Part shown: positions 1-11,300 of the stretch, piece by piece
Numbering within the stretch: position 1 is the first letter of the stretch
Layout: each line of letters begins with the position of its first letter
NCBI RefSeq assembly: GCF_900143235.1
Contig: NZ_FRDF01000018.1
Location: forward strand, 1-57,069
From: Erythrobacter sanguineus
GTDB taxonomy: Bacteria > Pseudomonadota > Alphaproteobacteria > Sphingomonadales > Sphingomonadaceae
DNA length: 57,069 nucleotides
Reading direction: 5' to 3'
Made by a program: the position numbers and the translations under genes
Notes under the pieces: model-generated
Databases searched by the model: none
Told to the model about the DNA's origin: nothing
What the model saw: the letters and a program-made list of their open reading frames with translations, nothing else

Positions 1-3000
1 GAAGCCAGCAGCGGGCGCGGCAGGATGGAGCCGATGGCTCCGCTGGCGGTGACGGGCAGCAGGTAGTTGGCAAGATCGGTGCCGCTGCCGCCGACAAAGT
101 CGTTGCTGGTCAGGCTGGTGCTAACCGACAGGTCGCTGCCGACGTTGGGAGTGGCAAAGGCGCCGGCGGTTTGCGTGACGGTGATGGTCTCGCCTGCAAC
201 CAGACCATCAAGAGCATAGTTGCCGCCGGACAGCAGCGCTGCGGTGGTGCCATCATAATCGCGGCTGACGCTCCCGATCAGGGAAGCCAGCAGCGGGCGC
301 GGCAGGATGGAAGCCGGCGCTGTAATAGTCGGGGTGAATTGGTAGCCAAACACAGGTTTTCCCGAAGTATCGGTGAAGCTGGCCGCGATGCCGGCAAGAG
401 TGGCTTGCGACGCAGAGATGCCCGATACATCGGCTAGAATCGAGGCAATGCTGGCATCGTTTTTGATGTCACCATTGACCAGTCCGACAAAATTCAAACT
501 GATCTGTGTGGTTGGAAAGTCCCGGGTCCCGTCATAGGATTTGCTAAGGTTGCCCACCATCTGCGGCGTAAGCACCGGGGCAAAGCTGTAACCCAGGCCA
601 TTGGCACCGATCGGCCGATCAGGGGGCGGAGCCTCGCCGCGGACCTGTGCTTCACTAATGCCATAAAATCGCCAGTCGTGCTGAAGCGCACCGGTTATGT
701 CAGGCGTGTTGCCTGCAAATGGATTGGGGTTGCCGCTCCAGACAAACCATTCGCCGGATGCAAGCGCATCGGTTCTTGGCGACAGGTTCGTGAACCCGCC
801 AAAGCCGAGCAGTTGAATAACGTCCGATGCGGCCAGCATGGCGTCAGTACCCAGTGTTATTCGCCCTTGGGCTGTCGCAAAGATGCCATTGAGCAGTTGG
901 CTCGTGCCGATCTCTCCAGCAAAGGTTAGATCGCCGCCCACTTTGACATCGAAATCGCCGATTCCGTCGCTGAAACTATTGATCGTTCCTGCGATCGTGC
1001 CTGGGCCGGCAAATGCTAGCTCGGCTGATTGCTGGACAACGATTGGATTGGAAAGAGTGATCGGAGAAAGGTCGGTAAACTCTAGTGAACCGGCGTCAAA
1101 ATCGATGGTTCCTGTTCCGATGCTGGCGGCTCCCGGAGCAAGAAGCCTTCCGCTTGCGATTCTAAGATCGCCAAGAGCCGAATTGTTTCCAGTCAAAGTC
1201 AGGCTGCCGGGGCCGAATTTTGACAACAAGGTTGCGGAAATGGGGCCAGACATTACGCCAGCGCCCAGCACATCAATCTCGATTTCGTTAGCGCTGAGGG
1301 CATTAACGTCAAGATCGTTGGATCGCAACCCGGCAAAGGTCAGCGCGGAATCGCCAAGCAGGCCGGTAACTGTCAGACTGCCTTGCGCATCCAGAATGAT
1401 TTGCGAGCCAGCACTTTCTGGCGCGGTTAGGATGTCGCCTTGAATCAGAATATCACCGAGAGCGCGTATTTCTCGCGATCCCGTCAAAAGCACGTCACCG
1501 AAGATGTTGATCAAGCTGGCATCGATGATGTTGCCGCCCAGCCTGATTGTTCCGCCAACCCCGTCCTGATTGACATCAGCAGCCAAGCCAATCGCCACAG
1601 GACCGGAAAAAGCCTGATCGCCTTCAATGCGTATGTTTTTGTCAGCGGTGACAAATATCTGGCGCGCGGGACCGGTTAGCGGAAAGCTCAGCGATGACGG
1701 CGTTGCAATGTTTACATTTCCGATGGAAAAATTGGCACTGTTGGCACTGGTGAAATCTTTCGCATTTATAGAAAAATTGGTTCCCCCATTCAAAATATTA
1801 TCGATGCTCTGGCCTGAAATTTGCGATATCGGGTCGGCTTGGGTGAATATTGAGGATGTTTGCGATATTTGAGAAAGGACGTCTGTTTTGCTCTGAAAGC
1901 TTTGATGAAATAATTCGAATGAATCATTAATAGTGCGGCCTTTTAAGCCGCCTGTTACAGAGCGATCTGGAACGTCTAACCCATCATAATTTAAGATTAC
2001 ATCGCCGCTTTCCCTGATCCTGATCTCAAACGTGTTTCCTGTTCCAACGTTGGGAAATGCGGGTACGTTGCGCCACTGCAGCACAAACTCTTGCTGGCCG
2101 TCGGGTAAATTGAACGTACCAAAGAGAGGCCTCCCGCTTGGGATCGAGACGGTGTTGCTGCCCGGCTCTCTGTCAATGCCGAGATCTGTCCAAAGGCCCA
2201 AAATCGCCGGGGGAATATTACCCGTCTCTAACGGGGGCCCCTCGCAACAAAGCGGGTTTCCATTAAGGCTCTCAAAAGCTGCCAGCCCAGCATAGGAAAC
2301 TTCAACAGAATCATAGGTTTCACCGAAATACAGGAAGTTGAAACCTATCGGTACGGCTTCGGCGATTTCGAGGTCACCCACATCGAGGCTCTGCAAAACC
2401 GCCGGATCGTAAAATGGCAAGTTTGCCGACGACTGCCAAGCCAGTACGTTGGGCGTTGCCTGGGTCAGCTGCCCAACCACGTCGATCGAGGCTGCGGTAA
2501 GCTCTACGATCCCTGGTGTTGACAGCGGGCTGCCACCAGCCGCCTGCAGATCTGCCCCTTCGATATCTAGGTAGAAACCGCCAAGTGCGATCTCACCACC
2601 ATCTCCCTGAGAACCAGCGCCGTTCGCCCTGACCTGTCCGCCAATCTTGGCTGCAAGTCCCAAGCTATCATTTGCGTCGACGAGAATAAAACCACCTGCC
2701 CCAAGTTCGGTAGCACTGGCGGTAAGCAGGCTTCCTTGCCTGATTGCCACGCTCGCTAGTGATCCGTTAGCCAGGATGTCTCGCTGCGGGATCGATAGAT
2801 TTGTAAACTCAGGATTGAATGAAACTTCTTCTGACCCGGGCGCAAAAAGATCGAAACCCGTCCCCGCAGCTGGGGCAGCCGTCAGGGTAATCTCGCCCCC
2901 GCCAGCCTTGCCATCGGCATTCAGTCTGGCATCGGGCTCGATGGTCACCAGGGCGCCACGTGCGGTGATGACACCGCCAACTTCGTCTGCTTGTGTTCCC

Positions 3001-3876
3001 TCTACCGTGACAGTGCCTTTGATGGTGAGCGCACCATTCGGGCTGGAATCAAGCGTAATGTCGCCGTTTGCCGATCCAACGCTTTTTGCTTCGATCAAGC
3101 CTTCTACATTGATGACGCTGCTGATGGCTCCCAGCGCCGATGCCATGCTCAGCGCTACCAAACCACCGTTCGCTGTGATCGTGCCGGTATTGGCGATGTC
3201 GCGGAAAGTGGCGGGAATGGAGGAGTTATTGCTCAATTCGTAGGAAATGAGCCGACCTTCGTCGAAGGAAACGCTCAGATTGTCGACCGATGCCAGCAAA
3301 ACCGTCCCGCGGTGTGCCCCTATTTGGCCGGTGTTCTGAATTTTGGCGGCATTGAGGATCGTGTAGCCAAGGCTATTCGTGATGATGCCTTGATTGATGA
3401 TAGATGCGGATGAGCTACCATTCCCGATAAAGAACTGCTCGGTATCGGCCATGAAATCAGTATGCGAAATGTTCCCGGTCGATGCGAGAAATCCGGCTGT
3501 GGTTACGCGTCCGGTAGGCGATATGAAGACCCCGTTCGGATTGAGTATCCACACCTGCCCATTGGCCTCGATCAGGCCATCGATCACGGAACCACTATTG
3601 CCTGTGACCCGGTTCAGCGTGATCGCCGTGGCATCCGGCTGATCAAAACGCAAAGTATGATCTTGCGGAACATTCAGGCTGGACCAGTCAAGAAATGCCC
3701 TGTTTGTGGTTTGGGTTACAGTGCGTACTGTGCCGGTTGTATCGACAGCGAAGGTTGCGCTGCCGGCAATCACATTCGGTGGCTGATCCGGCACGGCGGG
3801 CTGCACACTATTTTGTGCTGTCGCTACAGAGCTTACGCTGGCTGAAACCAGTAGCAAGAGGCGCGCAAGTTTCATT
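1..3876 (-). CDS. TpsA-type filamentous haemagglutinin-like exoprotein (3' end outside window)
   Basis: The frame is open from an ATG at 3876 to the left edge (1292 codons, no stop), so the C-terminus is missing. Residues 1-20 are a signal peptide ending ATA|QN. Residues about 30-150 form the two-partner-secretion domain, with the diagnostic NPNGV motif at residues 112-116. A beta-helix-like Gly/Asn-rich body follows. Around residues 500-635 there is a different module resembling nidogen-type beta-sandwiches (IGFNFLYFGETYDSV, then NPLCCEG). An autotransporter-type repeat (GPGSLTLTGNNSALGDL) lies near residue 885. YDG-type repeats (KSYDGTRDF near 1112, RDYDGTTAALLSGG near 1205) continue to the window edge. 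It lies 39 bases after tpsB in the same operon and should be exported through it to the cell surface. The cargo role (adhesion, contact inhibition or other) is not visible because the tail is missing. Confidence 0.88.
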
Positions 3877-3915
3877 GTTGTTTTTCCAAATGCGATCGCG
3901 GAATGGCCTGAATCA

Positions 3916-5613
3916 TCAAAAAACCGATACGAAGCTGATGTTTACCCGTGCCGGGCGGCTTTCTCCGCCGGGCAGTTTGCGGCCTTCAGCGGCAAATTGC
4001 AGATCAAGGAAAAGCCGGTCGACAAGGAGGGCTTTCAACCCGATGCCGTACGATATGATGCTTTGCTGTTCGGCCGGGACGTCTTGAGCAGGCAGCAGTT
4101 TTGCTCGTGCTGCATCCGTAAAACCATAAGCCTGGACATTGCTAATCGCACCCGGCGCCTGGACTGCTGGCAGATCGAAACGCAGCTCCCCCAGAAAGCC
4201 CACGCCGCGATCGCCGGTCAGCGCGGACGGCGCATAGCCGCGGCCCAGAAACTGGCCGCCAAACGCAAGCTGTTCTCCTGCCAGCAGTCGATCATCGGTC
4301 CACTGACCAACCACGCGCGTTAAGAAGGATGCGTTGGTACTGAGCGGAAACACATGATCGAGTTGCCAACTCACCTTGCTGAAATTGGGTTCAAACCCCG
4401 GAACGGAAGGGTTGGGGGCACTTTCATCCAAGGCACCAAAGGCTGATAGCCCGGCTGTTACAAACACTTGTGCATTTGTTTGCCCCAAAGGGGACTGGTG
4501 CCTTGCGCGCAGACCTATCTGGCTGCTGGCAATCTTGTCCCGGGTGATTTCGGCATCCAGAGCGGTCACTCTGGTGCGGGCATAGAGCAGCGCCGTTTCA
4601 AGATAGAGCGTGCTTGAACGGGAGCGGTGAAGTGGTGTGCGCAGTCTGGCTTCGAGCGAATAGGACTTACTGGAAACATCAAGCTCTGCGGCTTCGCCTC
4701 CCGGTTTTGCCTGCGCCGCCAACCCACCAAGATAAAGGACAGCCCCCTTGAAACCGATAGGGACTGCATAGCGCGCGCTGACCGCCTGCAATTCTTCCAG
4801 GTCTCGTCCCGCAAGACTGACCGAAAGGTCGATCGATCCCGGCCGGCTCAGCGGTGAATTGAGGGTATAGCCCAGCGAGTAGATGGCCGGACCGATAGCG
4901 TTCGAGCCGGTATTGCTGGCGCTGGCGAAGCCCTGATTTGGCACCCTGCTTGTCGATACAAGCATATTGGCCGCACCGATTTCGTTTCCGGGACGCAAAA
5001 GTGTTTTCGCGGCAATCCCAGGCGTATCATTCAGAATTAATAGCTTGCCATCAAGCTCGCGGATATTCAGCGGGCGCTGGTCGCGCAAATCCGCAAGCGC
5101 GCCCTGCGCCAGTTTACCGCCAACGCTGGTTTCATCTTCCAGCAAGATATCGTCGATGTAACCTTCGACGACTTCGATCGTGACAATACCATCTTCGATC
5201 GTTTGCGGCGGGATGATGACGCGGGTCAGCAGAAAGCCCTGATTGGTATACATCGCCTGCAGGCGGTCGGCCTGTTCGCGTAGGCTTTCCAGCCGGATTC
5301 GTTGCCCTTCCAGTGGTGCAAAAAGCGTGGCCACCTGTTCCTCAGAGAAATAGGTCACGCCATTGACCTGTACCCGTGAGACCAGAAAATCGAGGACGGA
5401 CACGTCCTTTGGGACAACTGATTTTTCCGGATTGCGGATCGTGAGATCAAAGTCTTCCTGCGCCGGCAATTCGGGCGGGCTTAACCGCAATCTGGAAATG
5501 TCGGCTTCCGATGGCACAACGACCGATTGTGCCATTGCTTGTCCTTGAACCAGCCAGCACAATGGCGCGAACAGCAGCAAGCGGTTCTTCGTGATCGTCG
5601 GGGAACCTATCAT
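3916..5613 (-). CDS. TpsB outer-membrane transporter, ShlB/FhaC/HecB family
   Basis: 565 residues. It has an N-terminal signal peptide (ending AMAQS), a proline-rich linker, POTRA-type domains at about residues 75-230 (VNGVTYFSEEQV; GFLLTRVIIPPQ; VEGYIDDILL), then a 16-strand-type barrel ending in a terminal Phe (SFVSVF). The conserved RGY motif (FLGRGYAPSALTGDRG) near residue 460 corresponds to the lid-loop VRGY/F motif of the Omp85/TpsB superfamily. Its role is to secrete the neighbouring TpsA by recognising its TPS domain. The ATG overlaps the stop of the cyclase gene by four bases (ATGA), which indicates translational coupling. Confidence 0.92.
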   Translation of the reverse strand: MIGSPTITKNRLLLFAPLCWLVQGQAMAQSVVVPSEADISRLRLSPPELPAQEDFDLTIRNPEKSVVPKDVSVLDFLVSRVQVNGVTYFSEEQVATLFAPLEGQRIRLESLREQADRLQAMYTNQGFLLTRVIIPPQTIEDGIVTIEVVEGYIDDILLEDETSVGGKLAQGALADLRDQRPLNIRELDGKLLILNDTPGIAAKTLLRPGNEIGAANMLVSTSRVPNQGFASASNTGSNAIGPAIYSLGYTLNSPLSRPGSIDLSVSLAGRDLEELQAVSARYAVPIGFKGAVLYLGGLAAQAKPGGEAAELDVSSKSYSLEARLRTPLHRSRSSTLYLETALLYARTRVTALDAEITRDKIASSQIGLRARHQSPLGQTNAQVFVTAGLSAFGALDESAPNPSVPGFEPNFSKVSWQLDHVFPLSTNASFLTRVVGQWTDDRLLAGEQLAFGGQFLGRGYAPSALTGDRGVGFLGELRFDLPAVQAPGAISNVQAYGFTDAARAKLLPAQDVPAEQQSIISYGIGLKALLVDRLFLDLQFAAEGRKLPGGESRPARVNISFVSVF

Positions 5614-7607
5614 TTTGCGCCCATCTTGATGCGCGCCGATACTTCGCCGTCCTTCAGCCTTTGGTGGTGATAGCTGATGAGCGGGTCGTCGGGATATTTC
5701 TGGTGGAGTTCGGCAAACCGCGGGCGAGCGGATTCGTCGTGCTGTTCAAGCAGCGCAAAGGCCTCACGATAGGCTTCTTCGGCATCCTCATCGTGCTCGG
5801 CTGGCAGCGGGGTGTACAACGTCGTGTATTCGGCTTTGCCCTTCAGGGCGAAATGGCCGATCGTGCGGAAGGCCTGATTGGGGGCCTGATCGACCACTGA
5901 CTGGGTGCAGCATATCCGGGTGCCGAAGTATTTGTTGATCCCTTCGGTACGCGCGGCGGTGTTGACCGTATCCCCTAGCGCGGTGAAATCCATCCGCTGC
6001 GAAGAACCGAAATTGCCGACAACTGCCGGACCTGCATGAACGCCGATGCGCGTGACACCGATCGGTATGCCCCGGGCGTTGCATTCCTCGCGGTATCGTT
6101 CCGCATAGGCATCAAGTTCCAGAGCGGACCGGACTGCTGCGGCAGCGTGATCAGGCTGGTCAAGCGGGGCGTTGAAGATCGCCATGATCGCATCGCCGAT
6201 GAACTTGTCGATGGTTCCACCTTGGCGAAGGATGATCTCGCACGCACCGTCGAGATAGCTGTTGAGGACGTCCGACAGATCCTCTGGCGTAAGCAGTTCG
6301 GACATTGTCGTGAAGTCGGCAACATCGGTGAAGAGAAAGGTGGCCAGGCGCTTTTCGCCGCTAATCGCCGCCGCGTTCGGGTCTGCGGCAATGCGGTCCA
6401 CCACGGCCGGCGAAACGTAGCGCGAGAAGGTGGATTGAATGAATTGCCTTTGCATCCGCTCCCCACGGCCGATCACAAGATCCATCATCCAGACCGAAAG
6501 CAGCATAGCGATGGATGGCATGAGGATCGGAAGCATGCCGATGCCGTAACCATACCCGGCAATGGCGATGACCCAGTAACCGGCAAGCGAGATCAGGGAC
6601 AATGCGACATTAAACAAAAGCCCCTTGCGAAGCTGGCTGATCAGCACACCCAAGGCCGTGAAGGCGGCAACCAGCAGCAACGTCAGCAGCGGTGGGGATA
6701 CAGGTTCGGGTGCGCCCGATACCAGACTGTCGATGGCATGGGCCTGGATCAGCACTCCCGGCATCAGCCCGCGGTCGCCATCGTCAATGATCGAAAGGGG
6801 GGTGGGGTGTCGGTCGGTCATCGAAAGCACGGCACCGATCAGCACAACCTTGCCGGCAAACATCTCGGGTGGCAGATAGGAGACGTAATTGGCCGAAATG
6901 ACCGGGATCGGTTCGGCTCCATCTGAGGGTAACGGGCGCCAGGCAATCTCGCGGGTGCGGCGAGGCAGGGGCGCATCCAGATAGCTCGCCATGACGGCAG
7001 CAAAACTTGGCGGATGGTCATCATCATAGATGATCTTCCCGTCGGCCACAAAACCGCCGGGATTGATCCGTCGGACCAGGCCATCAAATGGGTCAGACAA
7101 CAGCCTGCTTTCCATCCGCATGTCCGCGGGGATGAAGGACCGCATGTAGTCAAGCTGCGGCTCCGTCACGAAGGCGCTGTCAGAGGTGAAGCTGAAATGA
7201 AGTGGGGTCCTGGCCGCCCGGATTGCGGAATAAAGCTGATCATCCTTTGCCGAATCGCTGGCCTGGTCGATCAGAACGTCAACGCCAATTGCTTTGGCCC
7301 CGGCTGTATCGATCCGCGTTATGAGATTGGCGATGAATTCGCGATCAATCGGCGAGCGATAGGCGAACTGCGAAACAGTCTCCTCGTCAAGCGCGATGAC
7401 AATGATCTGATCCGACGGGGATTGCGGCACCGCCAGCGCAGCAACGCGAATGTCTGCAAGTTTCTTTTCAAGGTTTTGCAGCGGAGCAAACAATTGCACC
7501 GAGACGATGGCCAGCAGCGCAGAAAGCGCGGCGACAACCGTAATCCACACGCCTGATCGGGTCGGACCGTTCATCCACAGCGCTGACAAAGAAGGAAACA
7601 GCTTCAT
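5610..7607 (-). CDS. CHASE2-domain class III adenylate cyclase
   Basis: 665 residues. A transmembrane helix at about 19-41 is followed by a periplasmic CHASE2 sensor (about 45-300; IIVIALDEETV, GAKAIGVDVLID), then three transmembrane segments (about 305-378) and a cytoplasmic class III cyclase domain (about 420-600). The catalytic set looks complete: metal-binding D428 (FTDVADF) and D472 (FIGDAIM), adenine-selecting K468 and D540, and transition-state N549/R553 (ALGDTVNTAAR). The K/D pair predicts ATP rather than GTP as substrate, so cAMP is the likely product. A short Glu-rich, TPR-like tail follows. The gene overlaps both neighbours by about four bases within the CHAT-TPS operon, suggesting that it reports a periplasmic signal tied to the secretion system. 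Confidence 0.92.
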   Translation of the reverse strand: MKLFPSLSALWMNGPTRSGVWITVVAALSALLAIVSVQLFAPLQNLEKKLADIRVAALAVPQSPSDQIIVIALDEETVSQFAYRSPIDREFIANLITRIDTAGAKAIGVDVLIDQASDSAKDDQLYSAIRAARTPLHFSFTSDSAFVTEPQLDYMRSFIPADMRMESRLLSDPFDGLVRRINPGGFVADGKIIYDDDHPPSFAAVMASYLDAPLPRRTREIAWRPLPSDGAEPIPVISANYVSYLPPEMFAGKVVLIGAVLSMTDRHPTPLSIIDDGDRGLMPGVLIQAHAIDSLVSGAPEPVSPPLLTLLLVAAFTALGVLISQLRKGLLFNVALSLISLAGYWVIAIAGYGYGIGMLPILMPSIAMLLSVWMMDLVIGRGERMQRQFIQSTFSRYVSPAVVDRIAADPNAAAISGEKRLATFLFTDVADFTTMSELLTPEDLSDVLNSYLDGACEIILRQGGTIDKFIGDAIMAIFNAPLDQPDHAAAAVRSALELDAYAERYREECNARGIPIGVTRIGVHAGPAVVGNFGSSQRMDFTALGDTVNTAARTEGINKYFGTRICCTQSVVDQAPNQAFRTIGHFALKGKAEYTTLYTPLPAEHDEDAEEAYREAFALLEQHDESARPRFAELHQKYPDDPLISYHHQRLKDGEVSARIKMGAK

Positions 7608-8323
7608 TCACCACTTTCCGAAGTTTCGTCTGTTGGAAGAAGGGCGAGCATGGCGTCTGCTTGCTGGATGCAGCCCTTTTCGATCATCCATGCGGCAAGT
7701 ATGGCCGGTTCCGTCACGGCCGCGGGGATCAGGTGCAAACGGATGCTGTATTCGCGCTCATCATCCTTGACGATGAAGGCCTTCGTTCCGTCGATATCGC
7801 TGACCCGGGTGATCGACACGATGTCTTGCCCCGTTTCGAAGCGGAACTGCGTGTTCCACGAGCGATCGAGCGGGGACAGGGTGAAATCTTCGGTGACCAC
7901 CGTTGTCGGCCGCCACCACCCGATCGGCGCCCCTTCGATCAGGCAGCGTTCGCCCGGTCGGGTGATGTCGATCAGCCAGGGTGATGGCACGGGCGCGGCA
8001 TTGGACCCCGACCGGACCGCCCCAACCCGGTTGGCCCGATCATTACGGGTCGCGACAAGTGCCGCCAGCGCTCGGCCAGCGCCCCGGCTTGGCGCCGCCT
8101 TTGATCTTACCGGCCCATCGTAAGGGCCGCGCAGGCTGATCACCGTGCCATCATTGCGCACGACGACCAGCTTTCCCCCTGCCGGCAGCTTTACCGGACG
8201 CCCTTCTTCAAGCCGCGACCCAACTTTCAGATCAATCCCTCGGACCTCGACAACTACCGCCGTCTGGGCGGCGACTGGAGCGGCAAGCAGCAGGGTGATG
8301 ATCGAGATCAATAACGTGCGCAT
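7604..8323 (-). CDS. Exported FecR-like protein
   Basis: 239 residues from an ATG at 8323 that overlaps the CHAT stop as TGATG; a GTG three bases upstream (8326) is an equally coupled alternative. Residues 1-20 are a signal peptide (LLAAPVAAQ). Residues about 25-65 show the pattern of FecR-type domains: a glycine turn, 'GSRLEEG', 'VKLPAGGKLVVVRNDGTVISL'-like strands, then a G-P-Y-D-G turn. The rest is a beta-rich region with one disulphide-capable Cys near the middle (GERCLIEG) and a second near the C-terminus (EKGCIQQ). It has no transmembrane anchor and should be periplasmic. The family assignment rests on pattern only. Position between the CHAT protein and the CHASE2 cyclase suggests an adaptor in the same pathway. 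Confidence 0.7.
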   Translation of the reverse strand: MRTLLISIITLLLAAPVAAQTAVVVEVRGIDLKVGSRLEEGRPVKLPAGGKLVVVRNDGTVISLRGPYDGPVRSKAAPSRGAGRALAALVATRNDRANRVGAVRSGSNAAPVPSPWLIDITRPGERCLIEGAPIGWWRPTTVVTEDFTLSPLDRSWNTQFRFETGQDIVSITRVSDIDGTKAFIVKDDEREYSIRLHLIPAAVTEPAILAAWMIEKGCIQQADAMLALLPTDETSESGE

Positions 8324-11300
8324 CACGACACCGCTTCGTTCACAAAGACGGTTTCCGTGCCACTTCCGACGAATGAAAATGCGCCCCAGAAGAAGGGATG
8401 CGCGGTATCGGCATTGTCGATTGCCAAACCTTGGGCGCGTTGCAGCGCGGTATCGGTGGCAAGCATGCGATCGGCACCGATGGCGCTGAACATATCGCGC
8501 ATGAGCGAAGCGGTCGCGGCTGAAGGAACCTGCCAGTGAGTAACGAGCAGGCTGCGTGCGCCTGCGACGAAAAAGCTTTCTGCAAGACCGGAAAGCGCAT
8601 CACCCTTCTGGACGGTTGAATTGCTGCCGGTCGCGGTATTGCAAGCGGAGAGGACCACCAGGTTGGCCGAGATCTGGAGAGCCGCCACTTCGCTGGCGTC
8701 GAGAAAGCCATCTGTAGCCCTTGATGAAGCAATCTCGGACGGACGAGCCAGCGCGATACCCGGTTCGCGCTGACACGCGACCTCACCGGGCATTACAGCG
8801 TGGGTTGCCACATAGATCAGATTGTACTGGTTGAGTGAACCGTTGCGGAAAACCTCTTCCTTCGCCGATCTGTCGGAAAACAGATCGGCACCGTCAACGC
8901 GCAAGGATGCGATAACGGACCGCACCTCATCGATTGTATCGGGCAGTTGCTCGAGGCTGTCAAAACGGCTGTGCAGCGCAATTCCTTCCGGATTGCAGCT
9001 TGGCGCAGCGTCGGCGGGCAGGGCCGGGGCCGGCCCTGAAAATCTTGGGTTGGCAATGCCGAGGAACGGTTTGCCAGGCGCCTTTGCGGGCCTTGTGGAC
9101 CGCAGGTTCACGAAGCTGACGACTGACGGCGCGTGGGTGATCGCCATCCGCTTCACCAGCCATGGGGCATCACGATAATCATCACTTGTCGGAAAACCAG
9201 TCAACAGCGTCCCGAAGGGAAGTGTGCTCAATGGCCCATTGGGCACTACGATAAGTCGCTTAACCCGCGAAAGAGGTTCGCTGACGGCTCCGAAGAGCGT
9301 CTGGTACAGCAAATGGGAGTCTTCGAGATTGAACTCGTTTACCGAACCGCCTTCAATTTCCAGCCCTTTGCGCAAACCACGCACAATTCGGGACAGGTCT
9401 TCCTCCCCCGCTGCGATCGGTGTGATGTAGATCCGGTCGCGCATGACGAGTTGCAGGAAGGAGGCGTCCCGCCCAATCAGAAAACTGGCTAGCGCTTCGT
9501 CATGCTTCAGCGCACTGCGCAGAAGGTTCAGATCCGGCGCGTGGCTTTCGCCAAAGCGCTGATACTCGGGATGATTTTTCTTCAGAAGGTCGCGCAGTCT
9601 GGCAGATTGTATCGTTTGGTCTTCAAGCCTTTTTGTCAACAATTCGAACAGCTTGTCATCGCGTTCAGCGGCCGGCTTTTCGCGTTCTATGGCAACTTTG
9701 CCTTGCAACTCGGACTGCGCCAGTATGCTCTGCTTCAGATTGCTCACCAGTTTGGCTAGCTGGGGATCCGCATCGGCCATCTGCAAAGAAGCCAGATCGA
9801 TTACCTCATCACGGCCTGGAACGAATGCGATCTGGAATGCATCGTAAAGCTCGGTCATCAAGCCCAGCTTGTCATCCTCGGACGACATCGCCTCGGCTTC
9901 CGCCAAAACAGCCTTGGCAAAAGGGATCAGTTCGTCGACCCGCACCGCAACCGACCCGCGCGGCAGTTCCTTGGCTATTTTGATGGCCTGGCGAAAGCTG
10001 ATTATCGCGTTCGCGTTCATCTCTTCGCGTTGATAGGCGCGCCCCTTCGCGAGCAACAAGCGCACCATCCCGGCGCCATCACCCTGAAGCGACCTGCGCA
10101 GTGAAATGGCTTTCTCGAAAAACGCTTCTGCAGCAGATGCCCGCCCTATCGCAGACGATGCCTCACCCAGAACCCCAAGGATTTCGGAGCGCCAGATTGG
10201 CGGCTTCACCCGAGACGAATTGAGCACAAAGAGCGCTTCACTGACCTTCGCATAGGCAGAAACCGGATCGTTCACCTTCAGCAGGATCGCTGCCTCTCTG
10301 GCGAGAGAGAGCGCCAGTTCCGGCTGCGCATCTGTGGCTTGAATTTCGTCAGCCTGGAAAAGCGAAAGCAGAGCCTGTTGATCGTCGCTACCAGTTATCT
10401 GCCGCCACTTGTCCGTGGCATTTTTTGCGAATTCGCTGGCAACGACATGATCGCCTTGCAGTGCTGCGATACTTGCCTGATAGCCAGCGAGCCGAGCCCG
10501 ATCTTCTGCGCGCGGCGATTGATCGATGAGCGGTCCGGCGCGGCGGATGATTGCTTGCGATGCCTCGAAATCTTCCTGGTAGGCGAGCACCATGGCAAGA
10601 TCGAGCAGCAGCGCGGTGGTCGTGAAGTCTGCGTCGCCAAACAGCCGCGTCTGCACTTCCAGTGCCGCATCAAGCTGTTCCTGCGCCGTTGCAAAATCCA
10701 GTTTCACGCTGGCTTTGCGGGCGGCAGACCATGAATCCTTGATGCGGCGGCGATCTGCGACCGACGCAAGTGGCACGGGAGTGGGCCACAGGCCGGCAAC
10801 AAGACTTGCGGCGTCCTGCCTGGAAACTGAGGACACATCGGCCCCGATAACATGCGCAAGATAAGGGAATGCCGCAGGCATACCATACGCGACTTGCAGA
10901 CCTGCCGCATCATAACTGATCAGCGCAATCATGGGCCAGCTGTCGTCGACCGAACGACACTTAAGCGCACGAAGCTGCAGGCCGCCCCACGACAAATCTA
11001 CCGCGTCACCGCAAATACTCCTCTGATTGGCAAGGAGAAACTCTGTGACTTGATCCACAGGCAGCGGATCATGGCTGCGCTGGGCCGCGGATTGCGACTG
11101 GTCCGAAACCCGAACCATGAGACCCGCGCGCTCGTTTGCGCACAGAATGCCTGACTGAACAGCATCGCCCATCCACCCGGGCGAGGGTTCTTCGCGGTCA
11201 AGGCGGCAGGAAGCTCCACTAAGATCAAGAGGGCCCTGAGTCGCACCACTGCTGCGGACAGGCGCACGAGCAACTAACTCAGGCCTAACAGGGTCGACAT

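Noticed and set aside
678..3845. Several plus-strand open frames opposite the TpsA gene (for example 838-1443 and 2647-3243)
   Set aside because: They are antisense to a continuous minus-strand frame with clear TPS features and encode no recognisable protein.
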